Part shown: positions 1 to 7,678 of the stretch, piece after piece
Position numbering within the stretch: the first letter of the stretch is position 1
How the letters are laid out: the number at the start of each line of letters is the position of its first letter
DNA from: Acidimicrobiaceae bacterium
GTDB taxonomy: Bacteria > Actinomycetota > Acidimicrobiia > Acidimicrobiales > Poriferisodalaceae
Direction of reading: 5' to 3'
Assembly (NCBI GenBank): GCA_002719335.1
Contig: PBHE01000017.1
Coordinates: 5,317-53,451 of the forward strand
Length of the DNA: 48,135 nt
The notes under the pieces: generated by a model
Databases searched by the model: none
The model's input: only the letters and a program-made list of their open reading frames with translations
What the model was told of the DNA's origin: nothing
Position numbers and translations under genes: made by a program

Positions 1-36
1 GCGGACTGTGGGACTTGGTGGACGGGACCTCAAAGA

Positions 37-1014
37 GTGGCCGCGATGTCGGAGGTGCGTGCAGCCTTCGACTGTGCATTGTGTTCTGAACGTTTGGAAA
101 GTCTCAGCCCGTCGATGATCCAGGGAACTCACGACTTTGTGTCGGATCTTTCTGAAGAAGCGGTTGATTTAGTTCATAGGTTGACGACCGATCCGGGTCG
201 CTTAACCCAAGAATGGGCGAATGCGACGATCGGAGCACTCGGCGAAGAGCGTTACGTGGAACTAGCGATAATCGTTTGCACCCAATACGTGATCGACAGT
301 TTTGCTCGATGCCTTGGCTTATCTCTTGCCGAGTTGCCTTCGCCAGGAGACGGAGTTCCGAGTCAAGTTCGACCCACAGATGTTGGGGACGTGGGTGCCT
401 GGGTCAGTCAAACTCTGAACAAAGCTTTGGCAAACGTCTCCCGAGCCGCATCTTTGGTTCCCGACACTGAAGTCCTTTGGCGCGACATCGTGCAATGTCA
501 TTACAGCCGAGGATCAGAATTTTCCGAACTTGTCTGGAATCGTGCGCTCAGCAGGCCTCAGGTGGAGTTATTGGCATCCACCGTTTCCTCACTTAACGAG
601 TGCTTCTACTGAGCAGCGGCTCATGTGTCGCTGCTCCGTGCGAGTAGCGAAGCCATCGAAAACGAAGTCAAGATTGAACAACTTGAGGACGGAGCAAACA
701 TTGAACACGGACCGGCTCTCGTGCGTTACGCCGAATCCGCAGTGCGGCAAGACAGCGATCTCCCCGAATCCCGTAGCCACTTACTGGGAGTCGCCGGTTT
801 GCAGGCCTTAGTAGAGGCCGCCGCAACAGTGTCTGCATTCGAAGGACTTAATCGCCTCGCTGATGTGACAGGTATTCAGTTGGATTCCGGATTAGCTGAC
901 GAATCAGCCGACTTTAGGTCCGAGCTTGGGATCGACGCGTACGCTGGCGCCGCGAGCACAAAGTCAAACGGGTCCGCGCAACGAGCTGACAACGTCATTG
1001 GCATCTTTCGCTGA
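37..1014 (+). CDS. AhpD-like selenoprotein peroxidase (TGA at 610-612 read as selenocysteine)
   Basis: Two open frames in the same phase, 37-612 and 613-1014, are separated only by a TGA. Joined, they give about 325 residues with a continuous AhpD/carboxymuconolactone-decarboxylase-like fold. The redox site is Cys189-Phe-Tyr-Sec192-Ala-Ala-Ala-His196, and Glu177 lies 12 residues before Cys189; this matches the E118/C130/C133/H137 spacing of AhpD, with Sec in the place of the second Cys. The N-terminal part (about 37-95, ending in 'YVELAIIVCTQYVIDSFARC') and the C-terminal part ('GLQALVEAAATVSAFEGLN') look like the helical halves of this family. The likely job is thiol-dependent peroxide reduction in the cytoplasm. 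Start is uncertain: GTG 37, ATG 46 (weak AAAGAG upstream), or beyond the window, since the frame stays open to base 1. A nonsense mutation is the alternative, but the intact downstream half and the hairpin at 628-650 argue against it. Confidence 0.85.
611..636 (+). other. Alternative hairpin that buries the UGA
   Basis: Bases 611-618 (GAGCAGCG) are perfectly complementary to 629-636 (CGCTGCTC), with a 10-nt loop that could close by two further pairs. The GA of the TGA codon lies inside this stem. It uses the same 629-636 strand as the candidate SECIS, so the two structures exclude each other. A ribosome reaching the TGA would melt this one and free the strand for the SECIS fold. The pairing is seen directly; the switching role is inference. 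Confidence 0.5.
628..650 (+). promoter_or_regulatory. Candidate bacterial SECIS stem-loop
   Basis: Bases 628-636 pair with 642-650 to make a 9-bp stem (eight Watson-Crick pairs and one G-U at 633/645) with the 5-nt loop CGTGC at 637-641. The loop begins 24 nt after the TGA at 610-612 and has a G at its second position. The published bacterial SECIS model asks for a stem-loop inside the coding region just after the UGA, about 16-37 nt from UGA to apical loop, and a G in the first two loop bases; all are met. It would bind SelB while also encoding the residues after Sec192. Confidence 0.75.
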
Positions 1015-1025
1015 CCTTTGAGCTA

Positions 1026-1048
1026 TAGGTTGACCAACCATCGACCTA
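1026..1048. terminator. Inverted repeat between convergent genes
   Basis: TAGGTTGA at 1026-1033 pairs with TCGACCTA at 1041-1048 (8 bp, one G-U), loop of 7. It sits between the stop of the selenoprotein gene and the stop of the minus-strand acyl-CoA dehydrogenase, and includes the latter's stop codon. No T-run follows, so a terminator role is tentative. Confidence 0.35.
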
Positions 1049-2194
1049 GTCACTCGCGACTTGTGGCTCTCTTGGGAGGCCTAACAGGCGTTCTCCAATA
1101 ATATTTCGCTGAATCTCACTGGTGCCGCCTGCGATACGCATGCCAGGGGAATACAGCAAAGCTTCGGTGGATGGACTTGTAAGCATCGATTGGGCACCGT
1201 GTAGTGACGAATCTATCTGAGCTTCGTCGTAACCCAATTCGCTGTTCATCAACTTAGCTATTGGAGCTATTTGTGCATCTCCACCTCTCCGTTCCATAAG
1301 CGATTGAAGGGCCTTTCCGCGATTCAGAATTCGAATGAGACCATCAATTTGCAGCGAGTTAACTTGTCCGACTCCTTGGATCATCTTCTCGAGACGGCGA
1401 CGGAGGCTGATTACGCCCGAGGCGCCAGCGCCACCGCGTTCGTCTTGTAACACGGCCATAGCTACCGCCCACCCACCATTTACGTCGCCTAAGACAGCGT
1501 CGGAAGGAATCGCCACATCGGAAAAAAACACCTCACAAAACTCGCTGTCGCCAGTCATTTGTTTGATGGGGCGTACCTCAACGCCGTCGAGGGCCATATC
1601 AAGTAAAAAGAAAGTAATGCCCTTGTGTTTTGGCTGTTCGAAATCGGTTCTGGCCATGAGAATGCCGAACTGCGCCATCTGTGCGTTAGACGACCAGACC
1701 TTCTGACCATTTAGAATAAAGCGGTCTCCATCACGGATTGCTGAGCTTTGCAGTCCCGCTAAGTCGGATCCTGCACCGGGCTCGCTGAACAACTGGCACC
1801 AAAGAATGTTGTTACGCAATGTTGGGCGAAGAAAGCGTTCGCGTTGGCTCTCAGTCCCGGATCGAAGAATGGCCTCGCCTGCAAGTACCAGTCCTTGTAA
1901 GTTCAGGTACGGCGCGACGTCAGCGGCCGCGCATTCCTCGTGCCATATGACGTTGTGATCGGTAGTCAACCCCATACCGCCATGCTCGCGTGGCCAGTGC
2001 ACTCCAGCCCAGCGGTGTTCGTAGCAAAATCGCTGCCAGTGCATGGCCTTCTCGCGGAGTCCCAGAGGCAAGATCGCTCCATAAGCGGGGCAGGCATCAC
2101 CCGAAGCGATGGCTTTAGCGACGAAGAGAGCTACCTCGTCACGAAATTCTTCGAAAGGGTGATTGCCGGGCACACCTGAGACCGTAGTACTCAC
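1046..2194 (-). CDS. Acyl-CoA dehydrogenase family protein
   Basis: FAD-dependent alpha,beta-dehydrogenation of an acyl-CoA thioester. The 382 residues fit the family length. Visible hallmarks are 'WCQLFSEPGAGSDLAGL' (FAD/substrate binding), 'GDRFILNGQKVWSSNA', 'RPIKQMTGDSEFCEVFF' and the C-terminal 'GGTSEIQRNIIGERLLGLP'. The residue before the C-terminal GGT is Ala ('IAGGTSEIQ'), where many homologs have the catalytic Glu, so the base may sit elsewhere, as in isovaleryl-CoA dehydrogenase and some actinobacterial FadE subunits. The start is GTG 2194. It is divergent from the M20 peptidase (43 bp apart) and convergent with the selenoprotein. Exact substrate is unknown. Confidence 0.9.
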   Translation of the reverse strand: MSTTVSGVPGNHPFEEFRDEVALFVAKAIASGDACPAYGAILPLGLREKAMHWQRFCYEHRWAGVHWPREHGGMGLTTDHNVIWHEECAAADVAPYLNLQGLVLAGEAILRSGTESQRERFLRPTLRNNILWCQLFSEPGAGSDLAGLQSSAIRDGDRFILNGQKVWSSNAQMAQFGILMARTDFEQPKHKGITFFLLDMALDGVEVRPIKQMTGDSEFCEVFFSDVAIPSDAVLGDVNGGWAVAMAVLQDERGGAGASGVISLRRRLEKMIQGVGQVNSLQIDGLIRILNRGKALQSLMERRGGDAQIAPIAKLMNSELGYDEAQIDSSLHGAQSMLTSPSTEALLYSPGMRIAGGTSEIQRNIIGERLLGLPREPQVASD

Positions 2195-2236
2195 TCATAC
2201 TGGCCGCCTATCCGCTTCTTATCTAGCATCCTCTCT

Positions 2237-3601
2237 ATGAACGACCTCAGCCATACCGACGCAAACCGCACCAACGAAACCGTGGAGTTGCTGCAGCAAC
2301 TCATTCAGAACGAATGCGTCAACACCGGAGAGAGTGACTCAGGTGAGGAAATTCGCAACAGTGACCTGTTGGAAAATTTTCTTGAGGGACCAGGGGTAGA
2401 AGTTGAACGCTACGACTGCCTTCCTGGTCGCCGATCGATGGTCGCGCGGATCGAAGGAACCGATCCGTCAGCACCATCTCTGTGTCTTATGGGTCACACT
2501 GATGTGGTCCCGGTTAGTCCCGACGGGTGGAGCCGTGACCCCTTTGGTGGCGAACTTATTGGCGGTGAGGTCTGGGGACGCGGTGCGGTTGACATGCTCA
2601 ATCTGACGTCATCAATGGCTGTGGCGTTCCGCCATCTGGCGCGAAGTGGGTTTCGCCCGCAGGGAGATTTGGTTTACTTCGGCGTGGCTGATGAAGAAGC
2701 TGGAGGAACCTACGGAGCAAAATGGATGGCCGAAAACCATTGGGACGCGATATCAGCAGATTACGTATTGACTGAATTTGGCGGACTCCCAATGGACACT
2801 CCGGACGGGAGAAAAATTACCTTGGCAGCAGGTGAAAAAGGTCTGGGTTGGCGACGGCTAACGGTCAAAGGAACGCCGGGACATGGGTCAATGCCATTTG
2901 GCTCAGATAACGCCGTGCTCAAGGCCGCCGAGATAATTCGACGGTTGGGTGAGTATCGGCCAGACGCCAAACTCACGGAAATGTGGCAACACCAGGTTTC
3001 CACTCTTGACCTTGAATCGGATGTCAAGGCGGCTCTCTTGGACCCCGCTTCAGTGTGGGACGCGATTTCGCAATTGGAATCACCTGATCTAGCCCGTCAT
3101 TTGCACGCCTGTACTCATACGACGTTTTCGCCCAACGTGGTGCATGGCGGTATTAAGACGAACGTGATCCCCGACTCCGTCGAAATAGACGTCGACATTA
3201 GAACGGCCCCTGGCGACAGTGACCGTGTTGATGAACATCTCCGCGATGCTCTCGGTGAGTTATTTGACGAAGTCGAAATTCGCGTTATTCACGACGATCC
3301 AGCGACCTTTTCCTCAACTGACACCCCGATGTGGCATCTTCTAGAAGAGTTGATGCAGAAGGCACACCCAGGAGCTCCTCTCATTCCGTCGCTAATCGTG
3401 GGTGCTACCGATGCTCGCTTTTACCGAGAAAATGGTTCAATCGCCTACGGTGCGGGGCTATTTAGCGATGGTGTCGATTCGGGAGAGTTTATGAGTCGTT
3501 TCCATGGACATAATGAACGTGTTGACGTTGATTCGCTCGCGTTGACGACACAACTCTGGCTCGATGTCGCATCAAATTTTTGGGACCGAGTGAACAGTTA
3601 A
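2237..3601 (+). CDS. M20 family metallopeptidase (ArgE/DapE-like)
   Basis: Zinc-dependent amidohydrolase of the M20 clan, probably a dipeptidase, carboxypeptidase or N-acyl-amino-acid deacylase in the cytoplasm. The metal and catalytic motifs are clear: 'GHTDVVP' (His87, Asp89), 'GRGAVDM' (Asp119), 'ADEEAGG' (Glu153 catalytic, Glu154 metal) and a C-terminal 'FHGHNERVDV' His. 'GTPGHGSMPFGSDNAV' marks the lid/dimerisation domain inserted between the two catalytic halves. 454 residues is normal for the longer M20 branch. ATG 2237 follows shortly after the divergent acyl-CoA dehydrogenase start. Substrate cannot be told from sequence. Confidence 0.9.
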   Translation: MNDLSHTDANRTNETVELLQQLIQNECVNTGESDSGEEIRNSDLLENFLEGPGVEVERYDCLPGRRSMVARIEGTDPSAPSLCLMGHTDVVPVSPDGWSRDPFGGELIGGEVWGRGAVDMLNLTSSMAVAFRHLARSGFRPQGDLVYFGVADEEAGGTYGAKWMAENHWDAISADYVLTEFGGLPMDTPDGRKITLAAGEKGLGWRRLTVKGTPGHGSMPFGSDNAVLKAAEIIRRLGEYRPDAKLTEMWQHQVSTLDLESDVKAALLDPASVWDAISQLESPDLARHLHACTHTTFSPNVVHGGIKTNVIPDSVEIDVDIRTAPGDSDRVDEHLRDALGELFDEVEIRVIHDDPATFSSTDTPMWHLLEELMQKAHPGAPLIPSLIVGATDARFYRENGSIAYGAGLFSDGVDSGEFMSRFHGHNERVDVDSLALTTQLWLDVASNFWDRVNS

Positions 3602-3621
3602 CGGGGATTGCTTAATCCCCG
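3602..3621. terminator. Palindrome between convergent stop codons
   Basis: CGGGGATT at 3602-3609 pairs with AATCCCCG at 3614-3621 (8 perfect pairs, loop GCTT). It directly follows the M20 gene's TAA and contains the stop codon of the minus-strand lipoprotein gene. It could terminate transcription from both sides, although neither side has a long T-run. Confidence 0.5.
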
Positions 3622-4307
3622 GAACAACCGATCTTCGGTGTCACATGAGGAAGCCGCCCCGTGCGTAATGAGGTGACGATACCCTCTGCATCCAACTCCC
3701 AGATGACACGCATGGTTTTGTCGCCCTCGGTCACAGGCACGAACATCACATAATCACTGTCTGCTGACTCTTCGATTTTCGAGCCGAAAGCCGATTTGAT
3801 CGCGTCTTTAGTTGAACCTATCCCGTATCCAGACTTGCTGGTGATCGGGCCGCTCGAAATGTCTATACGAACGAGTTCGCCGTTTACCACCATGAACGAT
3901 GCTCCGGTGGCTCCAGCAGCAGGGGTGTAATACCGACACGTCTCACTTCCGTTCGACGCTGGAATAAGTTCGACTCCGGCTTCGGATTCGGCTTTCTCGA
4001 GTAATTGTCCGATCCGAACTGGTCCCAGTCCAGCTGTTGTGATGGTGTCAGCGTTGGTCAAGATGGGGGCCAAGGTAGTTGAGGTTCCATAACGCTCAGA
4101 TGCACTTTGCACAACCGCAGTTGTCGAACTTGGCTGCTCGGCGTCCGTTGTGTGAGAGGAAGCAACCGCCGAGGTTGTGACGGTTGGCAGAGTTGTGGTC
4201 GAATCGGCCGAATCAGTGCTGCCGATGGAACACCCTGCTGATATCAACACAACAGCTACGGACCCAGCAAGAACCCGAAATAGATTTGATGTTCGACTTT
4301 TACTCAT
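3612..4307 (-). CDS. Putative secreted lipoprotein with Ser/Thr-rich linker
   Basis: About 231 residues. The N-terminus has a basic stretch, a hydrophobic core and a lipobox-like 'LISAGCS', so it should be exported and lipidated on that Cys. Roughly 60 residues rich in Ser, Thr and Ala follow, a typical cell-envelope spacer, then a globular part beginning near 'ITTAGLGPVRIGQ'. That part has the pattern of small periplasmic repeats ('GIGSTKDAIKSAFGSKI'), but I cannot name the family. ATG 4307 is chosen over GTG 4310 because GGAG lies about 6 nt upstream. Function unknown. Confidence 0.75.
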   Translation of the reverse strand: MSKSRTSNLFRVLAGSVAVVLISAGCSIGSTDSADSTTTLPTVTTSAVASSHTTDAEQPSSTTAVVQSASERYGTSTTLAPILTNADTITTAGLGPVRIGQLLEKAESEAGVELIPASNGSETCRYYTPAAGATGASFMVVNGELVRIDISSGPITSKSGYGIGSTKDAIKSAFGSKIEESADSDYVMFVPVTEGDKTMRVIWELDAEGIVTSLRTGRLPHVTPKIGCSGD

Positions 4308-4531
4308 CACTTCTCCACCTCATGTGCACGCCGCTTGAGTCACGACGCCTTCTCTGTCGACCGCTATCGATGAGGGTACCTCTGTTCGGCTCGATGTGTT
4401 GGCCGGCCTGCTGAGTTAGTCTTGAACGCAGAAACTAGCTTCACCACGCGGCGGGAGAGCTGCTCGCGAACCACAACAACACAGGGGCGACCGGTTCCCA
4501 TGGGGGAATCACGCCAGATGGAGGGTCCTAG

Positions 4532-6256
4532 GTGTCTGATCCAGATTTTGATGTAGTCATTAGAGGTGGCGGAGTCGTTGATGGGCTCGGCTCACCGATG
4601 AAAGAAGCCGATGTAGCAATTCTCGGCGACCGAATTGTTGCTGTGGGCGAAGTCACGGGATCGGGTCATCGCGAAATTGACGCCAAAGGTCGCATCGTGA
4701 CACCTGGTTTTGTCGACATCCACACGCACCTTGACGCCCAGTTGGCTTGGGATCCAATCGGCTCGAGTTCGTGCTGGCATGGAATCACCTCAGTTGTGAT
4801 GGGTAACTGTGGGGTTACGTTTGCTCCAGTTCGCACGGAAGACATCAACTATCTAGCTGAGGTGATGGAGTCAGTTGAGGACATCCCAAGAGAAGCAATA
4901 TTGGAAGGCTTGCCATGGGATTGGCGGACATTTGGCGAATATCTCGACTTTTTGGATCGGCTCCCTAAAGGCTTGAATGTCGGTGGCATGGTTGGACACG
5001 TGGCGGTTCGTTGGAACGTGATGGGCGAGGACAGCCTTGACGAAGACCCAGCGTCGGTCGAACAAATTGAGGCCATGTGTGCGCTCGTCGATGAAGCGAT
5101 GGAATCGGGAGCCCTCGGGTTCTCAACTTCTCGAACTCTGCTCCACCGCACCCCCGACGGCCGTCCTATCCCCGGAACTTTCGCTGACGACGATGAGCTT
5201 TACGCTTTCGCGGATGTGTTAGGACGCCACGGAAGAGGTGTGTTTGAATCAGCCCCGCGATTCGAAAAAGCTGGAGCGGACTGGGCTGGGTTAAAACACG
5301 AGATACGGACGCTGGGCGAAATTACCCGGCGAAGTGGACGACCCTCAACCTTCGGGCTTGTCTACAACGCTGTTCGTCCAGACATGAGTGATGTAGCGCT
5401 TGCCGAAGTTGCGTCGGAAAACTCGAGCGGAGCAGCCCTGCGGCCTCAAACCACGTGTCGTCCGATCGGTGTGGTTCTAGGTATTCAACATCGGACGCCG
5501 TGGGCGCGTGCGGGCGCGACCTGGAAGTCGATGCAACATCTGGATCTGAGTGAGCGACTAACTCTGATCAGAGACCCCGAAAGCCGTCGACGTCTCGTTG
5601 AGGAGGCGAACAGTCCTGAAGAGATTCACGGGGGCGGCAGTGCCATGATCGACCTCAGCCGGCTATACCTCCTTGATGCAGAAAATCCGGACTATCGAGT
5701 TGGGCCAGAAGGAACTCTGGAAGCTAAGGCTGCCCAGGCCGGTGTCACGCCGGTTGAGTTTTTCCTTGACGAAACCGACCGCTCGGATGGCTCTGTCATG
5801 CTTTCTCTCCCGATTCTAAATCAGGACTACGAAGCGATTGAAACCATGCTTCGCGACGATTCAATCGTTATGGGACTCGCCGATGCAGGCGCACACGTCG
5901 GGCAAATCATGGATTCGAGCCAACCGACGTATTTTCTAAGTCACTGGGTTCGAGATACCGGCTTCTTCTCACTTGAAGAGGGAGTGCGCAGAATCACTTC
6001 GGATACAGCTGACTTATTCGGACTCGTGGACCGCGGACGCATAGTCGAGGGCGCCTACGCCGATATTAACGTGATCAACCTCGACCAACTGGCACTCACG
6101 GGACCCGAATACGTACATGATTTTCCCGGTGGGGCAGGCCGCTACGTGCAACGCGGAGCTGGCTACGACGCCACCATTGTGAACGGCCAAGTCTTCATGG
6201 AACATGGGGAGCACACAGGTGCTTTGGCTGGTATGACACTTCGCTCAACGGACTGA
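4532..6256 (+). CDS. Amidohydrolase, N-acyl-D-amino-acid deacylase (D-aminoacylase) type
   Basis: Metal-dependent hydrolase of the amidohydrolase superfamily. The N-terminus 'VVIRGGGVVDGLG' and 'GRIVTPGFVDIHTHLDAQ' (His64, His66) are the usual beta-sandwich and first metal motif; 'MGNCGVTFAP' carries the Cys93 metal ligand typical of D-aminoacylases, and 'GLADAGAHVGQIMD' the late active-site segment. 574 residues fits the subfamily. Start is GTG 4532, preceded by a strong Shine-Dalgarno GGAGGG at 4520-4525. Members cleave N-acyl-D-amino acids, but many environmental homologs have unknown substrates. The 220-bp gap upstream holds no gene. Confidence 0.88.
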   Translation: MSDPDFDVVIRGGGVVDGLGSPMKEADVAILGDRIVAVGEVTGSGHREIDAKGRIVTPGFVDIHTHLDAQLAWDPIGSSSCWHGITSVVMGNCGVTFAPVRTEDINYLAEVMESVEDIPREAILEGLPWDWRTFGEYLDFLDRLPKGLNVGGMVGHVAVRWNVMGEDSLDEDPASVEQIEAMCALVDEAMESGALGFSTSRTLLHRTPDGRPIPGTFADDDELYAFADVLGRHGRGVFESAPRFEKAGADWAGLKHEIRTLGEITRRSGRPSTFGLVYNAVRPDMSDVALAEVASENSSGAALRPQTTCRPIGVVLGIQHRTPWARAGATWKSMQHLDLSERLTLIRDPESRRRLVEEANSPEEIHGGGSAMIDLSRLYLLDAENPDYRVGPEGTLEAKAAQAGVTPVEFFLDETDRSDGSVMLSLPILNQDYEAIETMLRDDSIVMGLADAGAHVGQIMDSSQPTYFLSHWVRDTGFFSLEEGVRRITSDTADLFGLVDRGRIVEGAYADINVINLDQLALTGPEYVHDFPGGAGRYVQRGAGYDATIVNGQVFMEHGEHTGALAGMTLRSTD

Positions 6257-6289
6257 GGCCTTTTCTAGCGGCACCGCTAAGGTGCTGGC

Positions 6290-6766
6290 ATGGCTTCACC
6301 ACCACAAATGAACATCGATGAACAGTCGATTTATCGAGTCACCCTTGGAACAAACAAGGGGACCATCGTGATGGATCTAGACCCCAAAATAGCTCCCAAC
6401 AGCGTGAACAACTTTGTCAATCTGGCCCGCGACGGCTACTACACCGGATTGACTTTCCATCGGGTCGTACCTGATTTCGTCATCCAGGGAGGTTGCCCCG
6501 AAGGCACTGGAACTGGCGGTCCTGGCTACCGATTCGATGACGAACCAGTTACGGGCGACTACACGCTGGGGGCTGTGGCTATGGCCAACGCAGGGCCGAA
6601 CACGAATGGCAGTCAGTTCTTTATCTGCATCGATGATTGTCGATCCAAGTTGGCTCCGGCGTACAACCTCTTCGGCCATGTCACCAGCGGTATGGAAATA
6701 GCATTGGAGATTGAGGTAGGGGATGTTATGGAAACTGTTGAGATTGCGGAAATCGAAGCTTCATAG
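6290..6766 (+). CDS. Peptidyl-prolyl cis-trans isomerase, cyclophilin type
   Basis: Folding catalyst that isomerises Xaa-Pro bonds; with no signal peptide it should act in the cytoplasm. The cyclophilin active site is intact: 'FHRVVPDFVIQGG' supplies the catalytic Arg, Phe and Gln, and 'MANAGPNTNGSQFFI' the following substrate groove. 158 residues is the size of a minimal single-domain bacterial cyclophilin. ATG 6290 has AAGGTG about 6 nt upstream. Confidence 0.95.
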   Translation: MASPPQMNIDEQSIYRVTLGTNKGTIVMDLDPKIAPNSVNNFVNLARDGYYTGLTFHRVVPDFVIQGGCPEGTGTGGPGYRFDDEPVTGDYTLGAVAMANAGPNTNGSQFFICIDDCRSKLAPAYNLFGHVTSGMEIALEIEVGDVMETVEIAEIEAS

Positions 6767-6831
6767 AACAGCCATGAATCATGGGCGTTCAGAAAGCTAG
6801 GGTGGACTCCCTCACAGTAAAAGGGGAACTA

Positions 6832-7626
6832 ATGGGTGATGTAGTTCTGTATGAAGAAATGGATGGGGTGGCGCTGCTGACCCTTAACCGGCCTGAACGC
6901 CTGAACTCTTGGACCAGTGAGCTCGGTTCCCAGTATTTTGACGCTCTTGATCGCGCGGCAGCCTCTAGCGACGTGAAGGCAGTCGTAGTGACGGGTGCAG
7001 GAAGAGGTTTCTGTTCCGGAGCCGACATGGACATGCTCCAGGGAATCGGCACTAGCGAAGGCGAGGAAGAATCGCCACAGCAATTGAGAGATGAAAGACA
7101 CGACTACGCCCTCACGATTCCCAAGCCAGTGATAGCAGCCATCAATGGGGCATGCGCTGGGTTGGGTTTCGTACACGCCATGATGTGCGATATTCGCTTT
7201 GCGGCTACCGGAGCGAAATTTACCAGTGCCTTCTCGCGGCGAGGCCTAATCGCCGAGCACGGCATCTCTTACATGCTGCCCAGAGTTGTTGGTCCCTCTA
7301 ATGCGCTCGATATCTTGATGTCTGGCCGCGTTTTCTTGGCGGAAGAAGCCAAAGAAATGGGAGTGGTGAGTCGCGTCCTACCAGTGGATGAACTACTTAC
7401 CGCCGCGATCGAATATGCACAGGAATTGGGACGCTATAGCTCACCATGGGCTATGGCTCAGATGAAGCAGCAAGTCTGGAGTCAGATGGATATGGCTCGC
7501 ACAGAAGCCTTGACCGAGTCAAATCAAGTTATGGCACGATCCCTGAAAAGACCAGATTTCAAGGAAGGTGTCGCGAGCTTCGTCGAGAAACGCGATCCCT
7601 CTTTTGAGCCAGTGTCCGGTCCCTAA
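6832..7626 (+). CDS. Enoyl-CoA hydratase/isomerase family protein (crotonase 1)
   Basis: Crotonase-fold enzyme acting on an acyl-CoA. Motifs are 'LLTLNRPERLNSW', 'VTGAGRGFCSGADMDML' (oxyanion hole) and 'NGACAGLGFVHAMMCDIRF', then 'RGLIAEHGISYMLPR' with Glu and His where catalytic residues lie. The frame opens at 6781, but ATG 6832 is preferred: it has AAGGGG at 6821-6826, 5 nt upstream, and gives the normal family N-terminus (264 residues). It follows the cyclophilin by 65 bp. One of three crotonases in the window; substrate unknown. Confidence 0.9.
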   Translation: MGDVVLYEEMDGVALLTLNRPERLNSWTSELGSQYFDALDRAAASSDVKAVVVTGAGRGFCSGADMDMLQGIGTSEGEEESPQQLRDERHDYALTIPKPVIAAINGACAGLGFVHAMMCDIRFAATGAKFTSAFSRRGLIAEHGISYMLPRVVGPSNALDILMSGRVFLAEEAKEMGVVSRVLPVDELLTAAIEYAQELGRYSSPWAMAQMKQQVWSQMDMARTEALTESNQVMARSLKRPDFKEGVASFVEKRDPSFEPVSGP

Positions 7627-7678
7627 ATCATCGTCCCATTTGTCATAGACCGAGAGACGCGTTGTAACGTCCTCGTCG

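Noticed and set aside
610-612. TGA as a premature stop in a pseudogene
   Set aside because: The downstream 133 codons are intact, family-like, in frame, and followed by a normal stop. The TGA replaces exactly the redox Cys and a SECIS-like stem follows.
4308-4531. Riboswitch or small gene in the longest gap
   Set aside because: Apart from the ribosome-binding sites of the two divergent genes I could find no conserved riboswitch core or convincing coding frame.
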